DNA from: Cyanophora paradoxa | Lineage: Eukaryota; Glaucocystophyceae; Cyanophorales; Cyanophoraceae | DNA: 64,000 bases | Assembly: GCA_004431415.1 (NCBI GenBank) | Contig: QPMI01000150.1 | Span: 124,001-188,000, forward strand | Direction of reading: 5' to 3' | Part shown: positions 53,403 through 64,000 of the stretch, one piece after another | Layout: every line of letters starts with the position of its first letter | Numbering within the stretch: the stretch's first letter is position 1 | The notes under the pieces: model-generated | What the model was told of the DNA's origin: nothing | The model's database searches: none | What the model saw: only the letters and a program-made list of their open reading frames with translations | Translations under genes and position numbers: made by a program

Positions 53403-56400
53403 ATGGCTCCGGCGCCGGTGCCGACGCCGCGGGCGCTGCCGACGGCGCTGCGGCCCGAAAACCACGGCGCCTGCGACTTCGGTGCGCCCCGCCGCGTGCG
53501 CGTGCCGCGGTGGACGACCCTCTGTGCTTCTGGGTCTTGTTTCATCCCACCTCGTCGCTCCCTGCGGCGTTCGGCCTGACCGGTCCTCGCTCCTTTCGCA
53601 GGCGCCTCGGCGCTCTTCGCGTACGGGTGCGGCGCGGCGGTCGTTGTAGTGGAGCCGCGCTCGGGCCAGGTTCGGCGCCCGCCGGGCCCGGCTGCCGCCT
53701 TCCGCCGCCGACCGGGCGCCCGGCAGGTGCTGCAGACCCTGGACGAGCACGGGGCGGCGGTGACGGCGGTGCGCTGGGCGCCGGAGGGGCCGCTGCAGGT
53801 GGTGGGCGAGCCGGCGTCGTGCGCGCGGCTGGCGGCCGGCGACGCGGCCGGCGCCGTGGTCGTGTGGGACGCCCTCGGCGGCCGCCCGCTGCAGCGCTTC
53901 CAGGACAGCAGCCTCCTCCGCTGCTCCGTCTCCGACCTCGCCTGGCACCCAGGCAGCCGCCCCCTCCCTCCCCGCCAGGCGGCCGGGGGTCTGAGGGCGG
54001 GGCAGAGGACGGGTCGCTGCTGCTCTCGCTGCACGCGCCGGGGACGGTGTCGCTGTGGAGCACGCGGGGCCGCTGCCGCGTGGCGCGCCACGACGCCGGC
54101 GAGCGCCTCGCCGCCGCCGCCTTCAGCCCCTTCGACCCCGCCCAGCTCTGCCTCGCCGCCCCACGCGTCCGCCCCGCCCTGCCGTGCCCGCGCCGACCGC
54201 GCCCGCCGCTGAATTGCCCCCCGCAGGGATGGGTCGGGTTCCTCTCGTTCGACCCCGCCGCCGCCGCCTCCGCCGGCTCGCAGCCCGCCCCGCGCCTCGG
54301 CTTCGAGGTCCGCCTGCCCCGTACCCCTCCCCCGCTCCCTGCGCCGCTCAAAGAGCGGTACCCCCAGGTCGGGCCGAAGTACCAGGTCTCCTCCCCCCCG
54401 GCCGGCGCGGCGGGCGGCGCCGCGGAGGCCTCCGACCTGCAGGCCCGCCCCGCCCTCCGCGCTCCTCCCCCTGTGTACCCCCTCTCTGACCCGTACCCCG
54501 CGCAGGCTGTCGCGTACGTACCCTTCGCGAGGGACCTCATCTATCTCGTCCTCTCACGGTGCGCACTGCGGTGGCGCTGTATTCGCGTACCCCCTCCGCC
54601 TTTTTGCCGAGCGGCGTACCCTCCCCCTGCAGGGAGCTGGCGGTATTCGATTCGGCACTGGGGCAGGTCGTCTGCTCGACGCCCCTCGATCGCAAGCGCG
54701 TACCCCCCGATCTTGTACCACCATCTCCGTACCCTCTAAACCGACCCTGCCCGTACCCCCTCGCAGGTGCTCCCCCTTCGCGTACGTTCTGCCGTGCCGC
54801 CACCGCGAGGACCTCCTGCTCTCTGTCCACCGCGTACCCCTCTCCCCTGCCTCCCTCCCGTGCACCCCTCCCTGCTTTAAACCGACGCATCGCCTGCAGG
54901 ACGGGTCGCTGGGGGTGTGGACGGCGCGCGGGGGCGAGCCGGGGTCGGCCAACGCCCTCTGCTACGACCTGCTCCACTCGGGCGAGCTCATCAAGCAGGC
55001 GCCGCCCCGCCCCGCCCTGCCCGCCCCGCCATGCCATGCCCGGCTGACTCGGCGGGGGGCAGTACCGGCGTGGGGGCACGGCGCTGGCGGGGGCGCGGAA
55101 CTGCGCGCTGGAGGAGACGGCGGTGGCGTGCGTGAGCAGCGACGGGCGCGTGTGGCTGTGGGACGTCGACGCCGCCGCCGCCCTGCGCGGCGCCCGCCGC
55201 GGGGCGCGCCTCTCCCTCGCCGCCCTCTGCGAGGCCGCCCCGGCCCGCGCGACGGCGGTGGACGCGCTGCCGGGCGCGGGCGCGCTGGCCCTCGGCCTCG
55301 CCAGCGGCGAGCTGCTCGTCCTCGAGCCCGGCACCCTCGCCCTCAGGCCCGCCCGCGCGTCCCCTTCGTGGCGGGCCGCCTCTGAGTCGCCCCCGCAGGC
55401 ACCGCGTGGCGCTGGGGAAGGAGCCCATCCGCGGGGTCGCGTGGGTCGACCCCTGCACCCTCGTCGCCTTCGGGCGCGCCCGTACCCCGCCCCGCCCCGC
55501 CCCGCCCCTCCTCCGCGCCCGCTCATTCCCCCCAGGCACGAGGAGCTGCAGCGGGCGACGGGGGGCGAGAAGGACCACCGCGAGCGGGAGCGGGATCGGG
55601 AGCGGGAGAAGGGCGGCGGGGGCGGGGCGGCACCCCCGCCGCCCCCGCGCCGCATGTTCAAGTGCCCCCCGCCCTCCGCCCCGGATCGCTCGCCGCGCCT
55701 CACCGCTCGCCCCGGGCAGGAACTTCTGCGTGCTGGTGGACCTGCGGACGGGCCACGCGGGGGAGCTGCGCGCCGAGGCCGCCGCGGGCGCCTCCCTCCA
55801 GGCCGGCATCTCCCGCGGCCGCGGCGTGCGCCCGCCCCGCCCCGGCGCCTTCTTTGAGACAGGACCCGCCTCTGAGCACGGGCCCGGGCTCAGGCGGGCG
55901 GGGGCGAGGAGTCGTCGGACCTCTACCGCGTCCGGCCCTCCCCCTCCGGCCCCTTCCTCGCCGTCCTCCCCCGCGACAAGGTACCCCGCCTCCACGAACT
56001 CCGTTCTCTATTTGTCCGTTCATCCCTCTCGGGGCAGCCGCTGGAGCTGTGGGACCTGCGGGGCCCCCGCCTCGCCCGCGCCTTCGGCCAGGTGCCCCCT
56101 GCCCGCAGCCCGCCAACAAAGCACGTGAGCGTGCGCCCCTCTAAGAAGCGGAGCAGCACGGGCCGGCGACGGCGCTGGCCTGGCTCGCCCCCGATCGCTT
56201 CCTCTTCGCCACCGCCGACGGCGCCCTCCGCCAGGCCCGCCCTCTCCTCCCTCCCCTTCCTTGTCCCCCGCCCCTCACTCCCGCCCCCCCTCAGTTCCGC
56301 ATCGACGAGGGCAGCGTCGCCTTCGGCTCCGAGTCCCCCATGGCCCGCCCCCGTACCCCTCCGGCTTCTTCCCCCCTCAATTCCTTACTTGTCCTTCGGG

Positions 56401-59312
56401 CAGGAGCCGGATCTCTCGTCCCCGCCCCCCTCCGGGGGCCAGCGCACCCCGGTCCCCGTCACCGCCCTCGACGCCACTCCCGAGCACGCCCGGCTACCCC
56501 CCCCCTTTTTTCGAATCACCTGAGCGCCCTTGGCAGGTGGGTGGTGGCAGGGGACGCGCTGGGCGCCCTGCGGCGGCTGCACGTCCCCTCGGGCCGCGCC
56601 GCCCGCCTCGGCGCCGACCCCGCCTCCTCCTCCGGCCCCGACGAGCCCGGCGGTACAGCCCCCCTCCTCCCTCACCCCTTCCTGCTCCTCCCCTCCCGTA
56701 TAATCGCCCCGGGCAGCGGCCGTGCGCCGCGTGGCGATCGCCCCGCCCTGCCCCGGCGTTCGGTGCCCCATCCCTCTCCTCCCCCCTCCAAACATGTCGC
56801 TGATCGCGTACCCCCCAGGGCGTCGGCCCTCGTGCTCCTGGCCTCGGGGGAGGCCTCCCTCTACGACCTCGAGTCCGGCCAGCAGGCGCCCCCGTACCCC
56901 CGCCCCGCCCCGCCCCGCTCCGGCCCGGCCGCCGAGCGCGGGCCGGGTCTCAGGTGGCGGTGGCGAAGACGCGGGCGGCGGACGCGTGCTGGGCCGCCCC
57001 GGGCCGCCCCTTCCTCGCCGGTGCGCGCCCCCCGCAAAGAATCACCCTCCGCTCCTTCTTCGGAGCTCGAACCTCCCGCGGCGGCAGGGGCGGAGGGGGC
57101 GCTGCGGCTCTACGACGGGAGCCTCTCCTCCCTCTGCGCCCCCGCCGCCTCCCGGCCCCTCCCCTACCCCGTGCGACGCATCGTAGGCCCGCGCCCCGCG
57201 CTCCCTCTCACCTCCGAGCTCTCCAGCCGCGCGGGCCGCACCTCCTGCCGGCGGGGGCGGCGCTGTGCGTGCGGGCGGCCCTGCAGCACGGCGCCCACCC
57301 CTCCGTCGTCTTCCCCGACGCCGGTCCGTCTCCCCCTCTCTTTTCTGTTTCCTTCCTCTCTTTCTTTTGAGGGCGGCCGGTTGCAGGCACGCCACCGGCG
57401 GGGGGCTACCCCGCGGGGGCGTGGGTCATCGACGCGCTTGCGGCGGAGCACTACAGGGTACCCCCACCCCTTCGCCCCCCGTTCTTCCCCCATTTAATCC
57501 CCTTCCCCCGCAGTCCCTCCCCCCGGAGCTATTCAAAGCCCTGGGGCGCTGCGAGGTGCCGCCCCGCCTGCGGAGGGTGGGCGTGCGGCCGGCGACGAAG
57601 CGCAGGGGACGCCGGGGCGGTGCGCGCTGGCGGCGGGCTACTTTGGGGACCCCGACGAGGCACGCTTCTGGGCCCTCGCCGCCCACAACCTCCGCCGCGC
57701 CGCCGCCCGCCCCCCCTCCCCGCCGCCCCTCGCCGCCCCCAGGCCCGCCCCCGCGACCCCTCCCCGGCCCCGCCCCGCTCGCCCCGCGCCGCCCTCCCCC
57801 GCCCGCCCGCCCACCCAAATCGGCTTCCAGCCCTCCTACGAAGAGTGCGCTACCCCTCCCCGAATCAATACTTCCCGTCTGGATCCGAACCCGTACCCCC
57901 GTCCAGGACGGGTACGCGCCTCCTGCGCGCCCCCGACGCCCTCCCTTCCTTCCTCGACCTCTACCGCGACGGCCCCGCCGTTCTGGTACCCCTTCTCCCG
58001 AACCGGATTTCCCGTACCCCCCTCCGATCCTGCGGTACCCTCGCAGGCCTCCGGGAGGAGGCGGGTGGACTGGTACAGGGGCCGCACCCTGGGGCCCGAC
58101 GAGCGCACGAAGCTCACGCACCACGCGATCACGGTACCCCCGGGAGCCCCGCGCGCTCCCCCCGCGAGCCGCTCACGCGGCCCTCGCCCGCCTCAGATGG
58201 GGAGGCTGGCCGAGGGCGTAGAACTGCTCCAGCAGACACCGGCGCGCCCCCTTCTTTCACTTTCTCGCCGTACCCCGCCCGAACCCCGCGCACCAGGCCG
58301 ACGACCCCTCCTACTTCGCCGCCGCCCTCAAGGTGCCCCCGTCTTCCTTTCCCTTCGGTACCCCCCTCGATCCCTTCCCCCCCGCAGGCCTGCGTCGTGG
58401 CGGCGAGCGTCTCGCGGGAGGCTTTCGAGGACGCCGTCAAGACCGCCGTACCCCTTTCCGCATTTCGCTTTCCCGTACCCTCTTGACCAGAGGTTCGCAG
58501 GCGGTCTCGATGATGGCGCGGGGCACGCCCCGCGCGGTGGACGAGGGGGTACAGCTCCTCTGCTCCGTCGGACGCGCCCAGGACGCCTGCCGCTACCTCG
58601 CGGTGCCGCCCTTCCGTCCCTCCCGAACCCGACCCCGCCGGCCCTGCCCGGAGTCGAGCCCGGGGCGCGCAGCAAGCGAACCGCTGGGGCGAGGCGCTCG
58701 CGATCGCGCGGGCGAGCCTACCCCCGCACGAGGCCGCGTCCTTCGTCTCCACGTGCGGGCGTACCCCCTCTCCCCCTAACGTACCCCCCTCACCTTCGGG
58801 TTCGGGCGCAGGTACGCGGAGCTTCTGCTTCGGTTCCAGAGGCGGTACCCTCCACCGTCGCGTGCCCGGACCTTGTACCCCTGGATAAAACTGTACCCCC
58901 GCCCGGCAGGGCGCGGGCGACGGAGGCGCTGCTCTCCATCGGCTCCTTCTCGCGCGTCCTCGAGGTCCTCGTCGACGGTGCCGTAGCCCCCATGGGCCCT
59001 CCCCCCCTCCCGGCGCCGATCCCGTACCCCCTGCAGCGAACCTCGTGGAGCGGGCGGCGCTGTTCGCGGCCGCCTGCGCCGAGTGCGGCGTGCTACTCGA
59101 ACCCGAGCGCAACGGTACCCCGCTCTGCTTCGTGCGCCGTACCCCCGCCCTCGCCTACCCTCGCCGGCGCTTACGGCCGCGGGCAGCTGGCGGCGGGGGA
59201 CTACGGGGCGCTGCTGGCGCGCTGCGGCGTGCGGACAGGCGCCGAGCGCTACACGAGGGCCCCGGGCCCTCCGCCCCTCGCCCGCCCCGCCCCGCCCCTC
59301 ACTGTCGTCTGA
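53403..59312 (+). CDS. WDR11: WDR11, WD-repeat protein of the WDR11 trafficking complex
   Basis: WDR11 is a large beta-propeller protein that tethers endosome-derived vesicles at the trans-Golgi network and is also linked to ciliogenesis. The ATG is at 53403, with more than 25 short exons. The first propeller includes ALFAYGCGAAVVVVEPRSGQ, VLQTLDEHGAAVTAVRWAPE, AAGAVVVWDALGG, CSVSDLAWHPG and APGTVSLWSTRGR. It continues with AVAYVPFARDLIYLVLSR, DGSLGVWTARGGE and SSDGRVWLWDVDAA. The second propeller includes RPSPSGPFLAVLPRDK|PLELWDLRG, matching WDR11's RDKPLELWD, then ATALAWLAPDRFLFATADG and RWVVAGDALGALRRL. The C-terminal helical part matches WDR11 in order: FGDPDEARFWALAAHNL, DPSYFAAALKACVVAASVS, VDEGVQLLCSVGRAQDACRY, EALLSIGSFSRVLEVLVDG and VERAALFAAACAECGVL. 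The stop is at 59310-59312. Nearly all introns begin GTACCC and end GCAG. Confidence 0.88.
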
Positions 59313-59410
59313 GAGTTCCCGGATTGCACGAGTTTGGGCATGGAGCAGATCCGACATGTATGCGTATATGTACAGTTTCGGCAAATGAGTTCCCTTCAGA
59401 GAGACTTGAA

Positions 59411-62400
59411 TCAGTCCTCGGCGCTCCCGAGGAGCTCGCGGGCACGGCGGAGGCGGCGTCGGGCCTTCTCGGCGAGGGCCGCGCCCGCGGGCCCAGCGGC
59501 TCCCGCCTCGCCCAGCGCCGCCTCTGCGTCCCGCGCAGCGTCCTCCACCCGCGCTCGCCCTGCCCGGCTTGAGGACCAGGGACTGTGCGGGCGGGGCGGG
59601 GCGGGGCGGGGCGGGCACCGCCGAGGAGGAGGTTGCACTCGGCGCGGTTGCCGAGGGCCGCGGCGCGCGTGAGGCGCGCCCCCGCGGGGCAGAACCCGAG
59701 CGCCGCGCCGTACACGACGGCCGCAACCTGCAGATGGGCGTCCGTGTCGGGAACTGCTCAATCGCGACATTGGTTTCGTTTCTATTCGCAGGCGCCTCTA
59801 GATCTGTTTTTCGCGTTCCTTGCGAAACTCGCCATCGCTCTATTTTGTTTCTATTCGCAGATGTCTCTTAGCTATAGGGATTTATTTTTCGCGTTGTGTG
59901 CTAAGCGTTCTCATCTCTGCGAAAATCGCACGTACCGCGTACTGCCTCTTTCCGAATTTATGATTACCAACGTCCTGCGTATAAAAGGAGCAGAAACGGT
60001 GAAGAGAACTCGGATTCGAGGTCAAGGCGGCGCGCCTTTAGGGTCTCGGCCTGGCGGGTGGCGAGGGCGGCCAGCCCCGCATCCAGCGGGGGGCACGCGG
60101 CGGGGAAGTGCGCCCGCAGGCGCGCGTGCGCCGTGAAGAGCGCTGCGGGGCGCGGGGCGCGCGCGTAAGCGGCGCTCTCGCGACCTCCCGCGAATTCGAG
60201 GTTGCAATTGCGCACAGTGTAGGAGGGGGCTCGTGAATGCGAACGGGGTGTCCACGTCTTCGTTGTCGAATTGCTGTGCGGACTATAAGTTTGAATTGCG
60301 CTGTAGGAGAAGGAGTGGATTCGAGCACCATGAAGTTATAGTGGATCCGGAGGACGCCGTTGGGGTCACGGAGCGCGAAAATCTCGAAGGCAGGATCGGC
60401 GATGGTGCCCGCAGCGACCGGAAAGAGCTGCGCATACAGCGAGCTTGAGATCTACGGCTAGAGCTCGCGAACAAAATCCAACGGGGCTGCGCGCACCCGC
60501 AGGAGGAGCGGGATGTGGGGCAGGACGGCGCGCGCGTGCTCCCGAAAGGCGCAGAGGTCGGCCAGGCAGGCGGCCAGCTCGAGAGCGCGCTGCGGATTAG
60601 AATTCCGCTCATTTCAAACGTCGAACGCTGGCGAGCATCGGCGATTGAGCATCGACTGGACTTACCTCGGCGATCGTCCCCACAGCGGCTCTCAAGGTCT
60701 CTAGCTTCGGGCCGTCGCCCTCGTTCAGGCAGCAGCTGCGACGGGGCTCAAAATCACGCAATCGCGAAACCCGCGCGTACGGTACGCGCTCGGGGGCCCA
60801 CGCGCACGCGACAGCGTCCGCCGCGCTCGCGTAGCGCTGGGCCATGTCGTCCGCGAAGTCGAAGACCGTCCTGCGCGCGCGCATCGATGTAGCCGGACGT
60901 TTCGCGATCACGATCGCGATTGCGAGTTCGACATCAATCAAAAAATCGCGATCGGTATCGGCGCACACGCACCGCTCGAGCGCCTTGGCGAGGGTTGCGA
61001 CGGGCTCGCCGGGGACCGCCAGGAACGCCGCCTGCGCCCCGCGGGCCGCCGCCAGCTCCGCGTCGAGCCCCTCGTGCCCGGGGGGGGGCATGCGCCGCTC
61101 GGGGGACGAGCTCGAGGCGCCGGGGCCAGGGGGCGGGGCGGTCGGCGGGGCGGTCTCGCCGACCACGACGGGGGCGGAGAGGAGCGTCCGGAGAGCGGCG
61201 GAAGCGAAGTTGGGGGCGGAGTCCTCGGGATAGAGCCGCGGCACGGGCCGGTCAGCCGAGGCGAGGTGCAGGAGAGCGGGGATGAGGCCGGGATGCCGGG
61301 CCAGCCGCAGGCGGAGCTCGCCGTGCGGCGCGGCCACCATGCAGAGCTGCGATCGGCACCACGTCAGAGGGACAGTTCGACCCTATTAACGACCCTGTGG
61401 CGTGCACGCACGAGTCTCATGAATTGACTGGCGGAATCAATCATCATGGCCGTGAAGCTGCGTGAAGCGCTCAGTGCCGGCTGCGGGCCGCGAACTTTAA
61501 AAATTTGGAAGTTTCTGTGCATCAACTCACCGCGGAGCGTATGCAGACATGCTTTTGAGAGTCGCGGTTTCCATGAAACTTATAGGAAACATCTTGCGCT
61601 GCTCTGGGACTGCGTGCAAATTTATATTAGATAATTAAATAACCCAATCGCCAACTGGCTGGTCAGCTCCCACCTTGTCTGATCTCCTTGACAAAGCGGT
61701 CGGGCGAGATGTGGATTTGCTCGATGACGGCGTCGAGGAGCCCCGTGGAGAAAAGGCGCTCCGAGAGGGCGAGCTCCGTCCAGCGCATCAGAGCGACGTT
61801 GGCGCTGGTCGCATCGAAGCAGAGCTGCGCGTGCGTCGATCGCGAGAGAGAATCACTCCATATGCATCCGAATGGGTCGAGAAATTCGATCGTGCTGCAA
61901 GTTGCGATCGCTCGCACCGCAACAAGGCCGTGCTTGAGGGAGCGGGCGAGGCTCTCCACGAGTTTCGTGCTCTCGAAAAGCTGATGAATGCCATTCATGA
62001 ACATAAACAAATGCGCAGAATTCGAATACGTAAAAACCCGAAACCCCGCACGAAATTGAGGGTCGAATTCGTGTGCGAGCGCGAGTGGCGCCGCTCGAGC
62101 TCAACCATGAAGCGCATGAGAAATTTGCATGCCTTGGCAGCCACCATTGGGCGCTCGTACTTCCCGGCGAGCTGTCCGCGAGTTTTTGCGGCGTCAATAT
62201 CAATGCATATCTCGACGAGTGTAAATCGATGCACGCTAGTCTTTGACAAATATTTAATTGCAATTTAAACGCATGCGCACTTGCGCACCTCAGCCAGCAA
62301 CGTGAGGGCCATCTTCTGCTCGGGCGTTCCGTCCAAGCTCGCGTCTCCAGCAAACGTGCTCGCCCAATTCTAAGCGCACGGAATATTTCCGCGAAATTCA

Positions 62401-62668
62401 GGCCATGGATGGCTCGCGATCGAAATTTAGACCGAGCGACTTCGCGCATTCTCACCAGCTTCGTGGAAAGGCCGCAGAAATTGAGTTTCTTGACCTTCTC
62501 GAACGCGATCGCTGCTCGCTCCGTGGGCGCGCACTTGACGTAGCAGCATGGGCAATGCGATGGAAGCGAGGCGGTCATGTCGCCAGTGAAGCCCTTCCAG
62601 TCGACATCGCCTTCGCTGTCGCTGTCCCAGTTGAGATCTGCGCGCTTGGCGCGGCCAGAGCGCGGCAT
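59411..62668 (-). CDS. HEAT/TPR-like helical protein of unknown function
   Basis: The start is taken at ATG 62666-62668, giving an N-terminus with acidic DSDSEGDVDWKGF and a Cys-rich SHCPCCYVKCAP. Exons then give FAGDASLDGTPEQKMALTLL, KYERPMVAAKACKFLMRFMV, STKLVESLARSLKHGLVAVR, ALMRWTELALSERLFSTGLL and LRLARHPGLIPALLHLASAD. These resemble armadillo/HEAT helices. An exon pair carries RALELAACLADLCAFREHAR and SLYAQLFPVAAGTIADPAFE|IFALRDPNGVLRIHYNF. The C-terminus is TPR-like (YGAALGFCPAGARLTRAAAL|GNRAECNLLLG, then ARDAEAALGEAG and EKARRRLRRARELLGSAED), with TGA at 59411-59413. Its 3' end faces the WDR11 stop 98 bp away. The exon chain is incomplete around 61350-61660 and 59780-60050, and it could be more than one gene. 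No family was recognised. Confidence 0.45.
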
Positions 62669-63050
62669 GGCTGCGCTGGGCAAAGATCGATCGAGAGAAC
62701 TCTTGAAAGAGGACGCGCACGAATTTAGAAACTATACTCCGAATGAGCTCGAGGGGAGAGAGCTCGAATTTGAAATTTAGAGAGCTCGAGGAGATGCGCG
62801 CAATGAGCCTCTTTCGAATTCAGTTCGAAATTTATAATGTCGCGAGTCCCCCTTCAAGGCCTGACACTTCAAGGCTTGCAATTGACACAATTAACATTGA
62901 CACTTGCATTGCGCTACGCGTTCGCTGCGGGGCGGACTCCCGGGAGGCATGCGCAGAAGCGCCCCATGACTTCGGCCTTCTCTCCCGCCCGCGCCATGCA
63001 CAGCACGTCATGCACCTGCATGATCGCGAATCGTTCAGTCAATTAAGATT
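62669..63050. other. Intergenic region between two minus-strand genes
   Basis: This 382-bp region contains repeated GAGCTCGA(GG/AT) and TTCGAAATTT words at 62745-62835 and CTTCAAGG/CACTTCAAGGC words at 62850-62880. No gene is seen. It probably carries the promoter of the HEAT/TPR-like gene and the 3' flank of the polymerase gene. Confidence 0.4.
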
Positions 63051-64000
63051 TTAAACTGTACGCTTAAACCAGCTGCAGCGTACCGCCCACGGGAAGGAGA
63101 GAATGACGCGAGGCGGTTTGGCTCGCTGGCCCCTCTGCCGCATCTGGCCGTCCGCCACCGCACCCCCGCTAGCGACCTTCGCTTGTTCCAGGAGCCGATC
63201 ATACGCCACAACGTACCTGCGCGTTTCCGCGCGCAAGTTGCTTCACGCGCAACTTGAATATAATTATATAAATTTAAACTCGAGGCACCAGGCGAAGGCG
63301 AGGCGGCGGGCGGCGTCCCCCGCGAATCCCTCGCGCTGCGGTCCATGCGCATGCAGCGGCACCGCCGCCGCCACCTGCGCGTTAAATTCTCGTTGAAAGG
63401 TGTGGAAGGCTGCGGCCTGCAGAGCCCAAAAGGACCTGCTCGAAGAAGGAGGAGCGGGTGCGGTCCACGATCGCGAGAGCCCGAATCTGCCAATGCGATG
63501 TGCATCGCGGGCGTGTTTAAATATTTAAAACCTTTAAAGAGCCCGCACCTCGCCGCGGATGCGGAGCTGCAGATCGCCGTCCGACTGAGATACGGAGGCC
63601 CTTCATTACAATTCGATTTCGCGATGTAGGTCAAACATGCATATGGCGCTCACGTGTTTGCGCTTGAAGTATTTCGTGAACTTCAGCACGATGCCCGTCC
63701 AGGCCTCCACCTCGCTCCGGATGCCGTACTGCGTCTCTTGAGAATGTATTAAAAACTCGGAAACAGAGAAATTCCGAGGACCTGGTTCATGATGCGGGTC
63801 AGCTCGTCCGTGTAGGCCGCGAGGCTGTGCTGCGCCGCCCGCCGCTGCTCGTCGCTCACCAGGCTGGGCCAGTACAGGGCCGGGTCCGGTTTCCAGCCCT
63901 TCCAGAGCTGCTCGCTGCGCATTGCGAAACTCGCGTCTGCGTTGCTTGCAAGGTTTATGAAAATAGCGCACCGGTATGCCCCGCCCTTGTCATCGGGAGC
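63051..64000 (-). CDS. Cellular RNA-dependent RNA polymerase (RDR/QDE-1 type), C-terminal part
   Basis: This would synthesise double-stranded RNA for small-RNA silencing. Read from the right edge, exons give WKPDPALYWPSLVSDEQRR and HSLAAYTDELTRIMNQ (about 63930-63785). ETQYGIRSEVEAWTGIVLKF, with TKYFKRK, follows (about 63740-63655). This reproduces the family's segment where a helix ending 'L..IM..YG' leads into 'I..E.E...G...K..K.F'. After SVSQSDGDLQLRIRGE come AAFHTFQREFNAQVAA and ARRLAFAWCLEF, then YVVAYDRLLEQAKVASGG and PPRVILSFPWAVRC. These match the family's C-terminal 'AWY.VTY' and 'LSFPW' motifs. The stop is TAA at 63051-63053. The catalytic DxDGD segment lies beyond the window. This is a host silencing enzyme type, not a viral polymerase. 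The identification rests on motif order recalled from plant and fungal RDRs. Confidence 0.7.

Noticed and set aside
53542-54540. 332-codon minus-strand frame opposite WDR11
   Set aside because: It is Arg/Gly/Ala-rich with no domain. The plus strand carries ordered WDR11 motifs across the same exons.
1-64000. tRNA, rRNA, CRISPR, bacterial operon or riboswitch features
   Set aside because: I looked for clear B-box-like GGTTCGANNCC with a matching acceptor stem, rRNA-like conserved blocks and spaced short repeats. None could be supported by eye.

Overview
This 64 kb window is nuclear DNA of a GC-rich, intron-dense eukaryotic microbe. It has split genes with dozens of short introns, no operons and no bacterial-style spacing. 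An AXDND1-like axonemal dynein light-chain-domain gene suggests a flagellate. A cellular RNA-dependent RNA polymerase suggests small-RNA silencing. I saw nothing specific to a plastid and cannot name the species. A free-living GC-rich flagellate or alga (for example a glaucophyte-like lineage) is only a guess.

Layout: (1) 0-5 kb: the 3' end of an unknown gene, an F-box/LRR protein (-), TMA16 (+) and DDA1 (-). (2) 5-13 kb: a coiled-coil protein (+), a secreted type I membrane protein (-), an arrestin-domain protein (+) and a small basic coiled-coil protein (+). (3) 13.8-23.3 kb: a very large membrane-anchored or secreted subtilisin (-) and an O-GlcNAc-transferase/SPY-type glycosyltransferase with an apparent signal peptide (-). 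(4) 23.8-27.7 kb: a gene-poor segment flanked by 31-bp terminal inverted repeats and a 3-bp target duplication. It holds two tandem-repeat arrays and looks like a non-autonomous DNA transposon. (5) 27.9-42.8 kb: an ABCG half-transporter (+), a bZIP-like factor (-) and the AXDND1-like gene (+). (6) 43.7-53 kb: an AT-hook protein with no intron (+), a large unknown helical protein (+) and a RING finger protein (-). (7) 53.4-64 kb: WDR11 (+), a HEAT/TPR-like protein (-) and the C-terminal part of an RNA-dependent RNA polymerase (-).

Most neighbours alternate strand, as head-to-head pairs sharing 130-680 bp promoters and tail-to-tail pairs with gaps as small as 65-100 bp. Two gene styles coexist. 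Very GC-rich genes have 50-100 nt introns that begin GTACCC or GTGCG, carry C-rich tracts and a CTGAC branch-like motif, and end GCAG. Less GC-rich genes (about 43.7-53 kb and 59.8-64 kb) have AT-richer introns. The genes are otherwise functionally unrelated housekeeping and surface genes. Several (F-box, DDA1, RING) belong to ubiquitin pathways but show no sign of being a cluster. Exon models were built by eye from reading-frame continuity and family resemblance. Spans of multi-exon genes are given as gene extents including introns.
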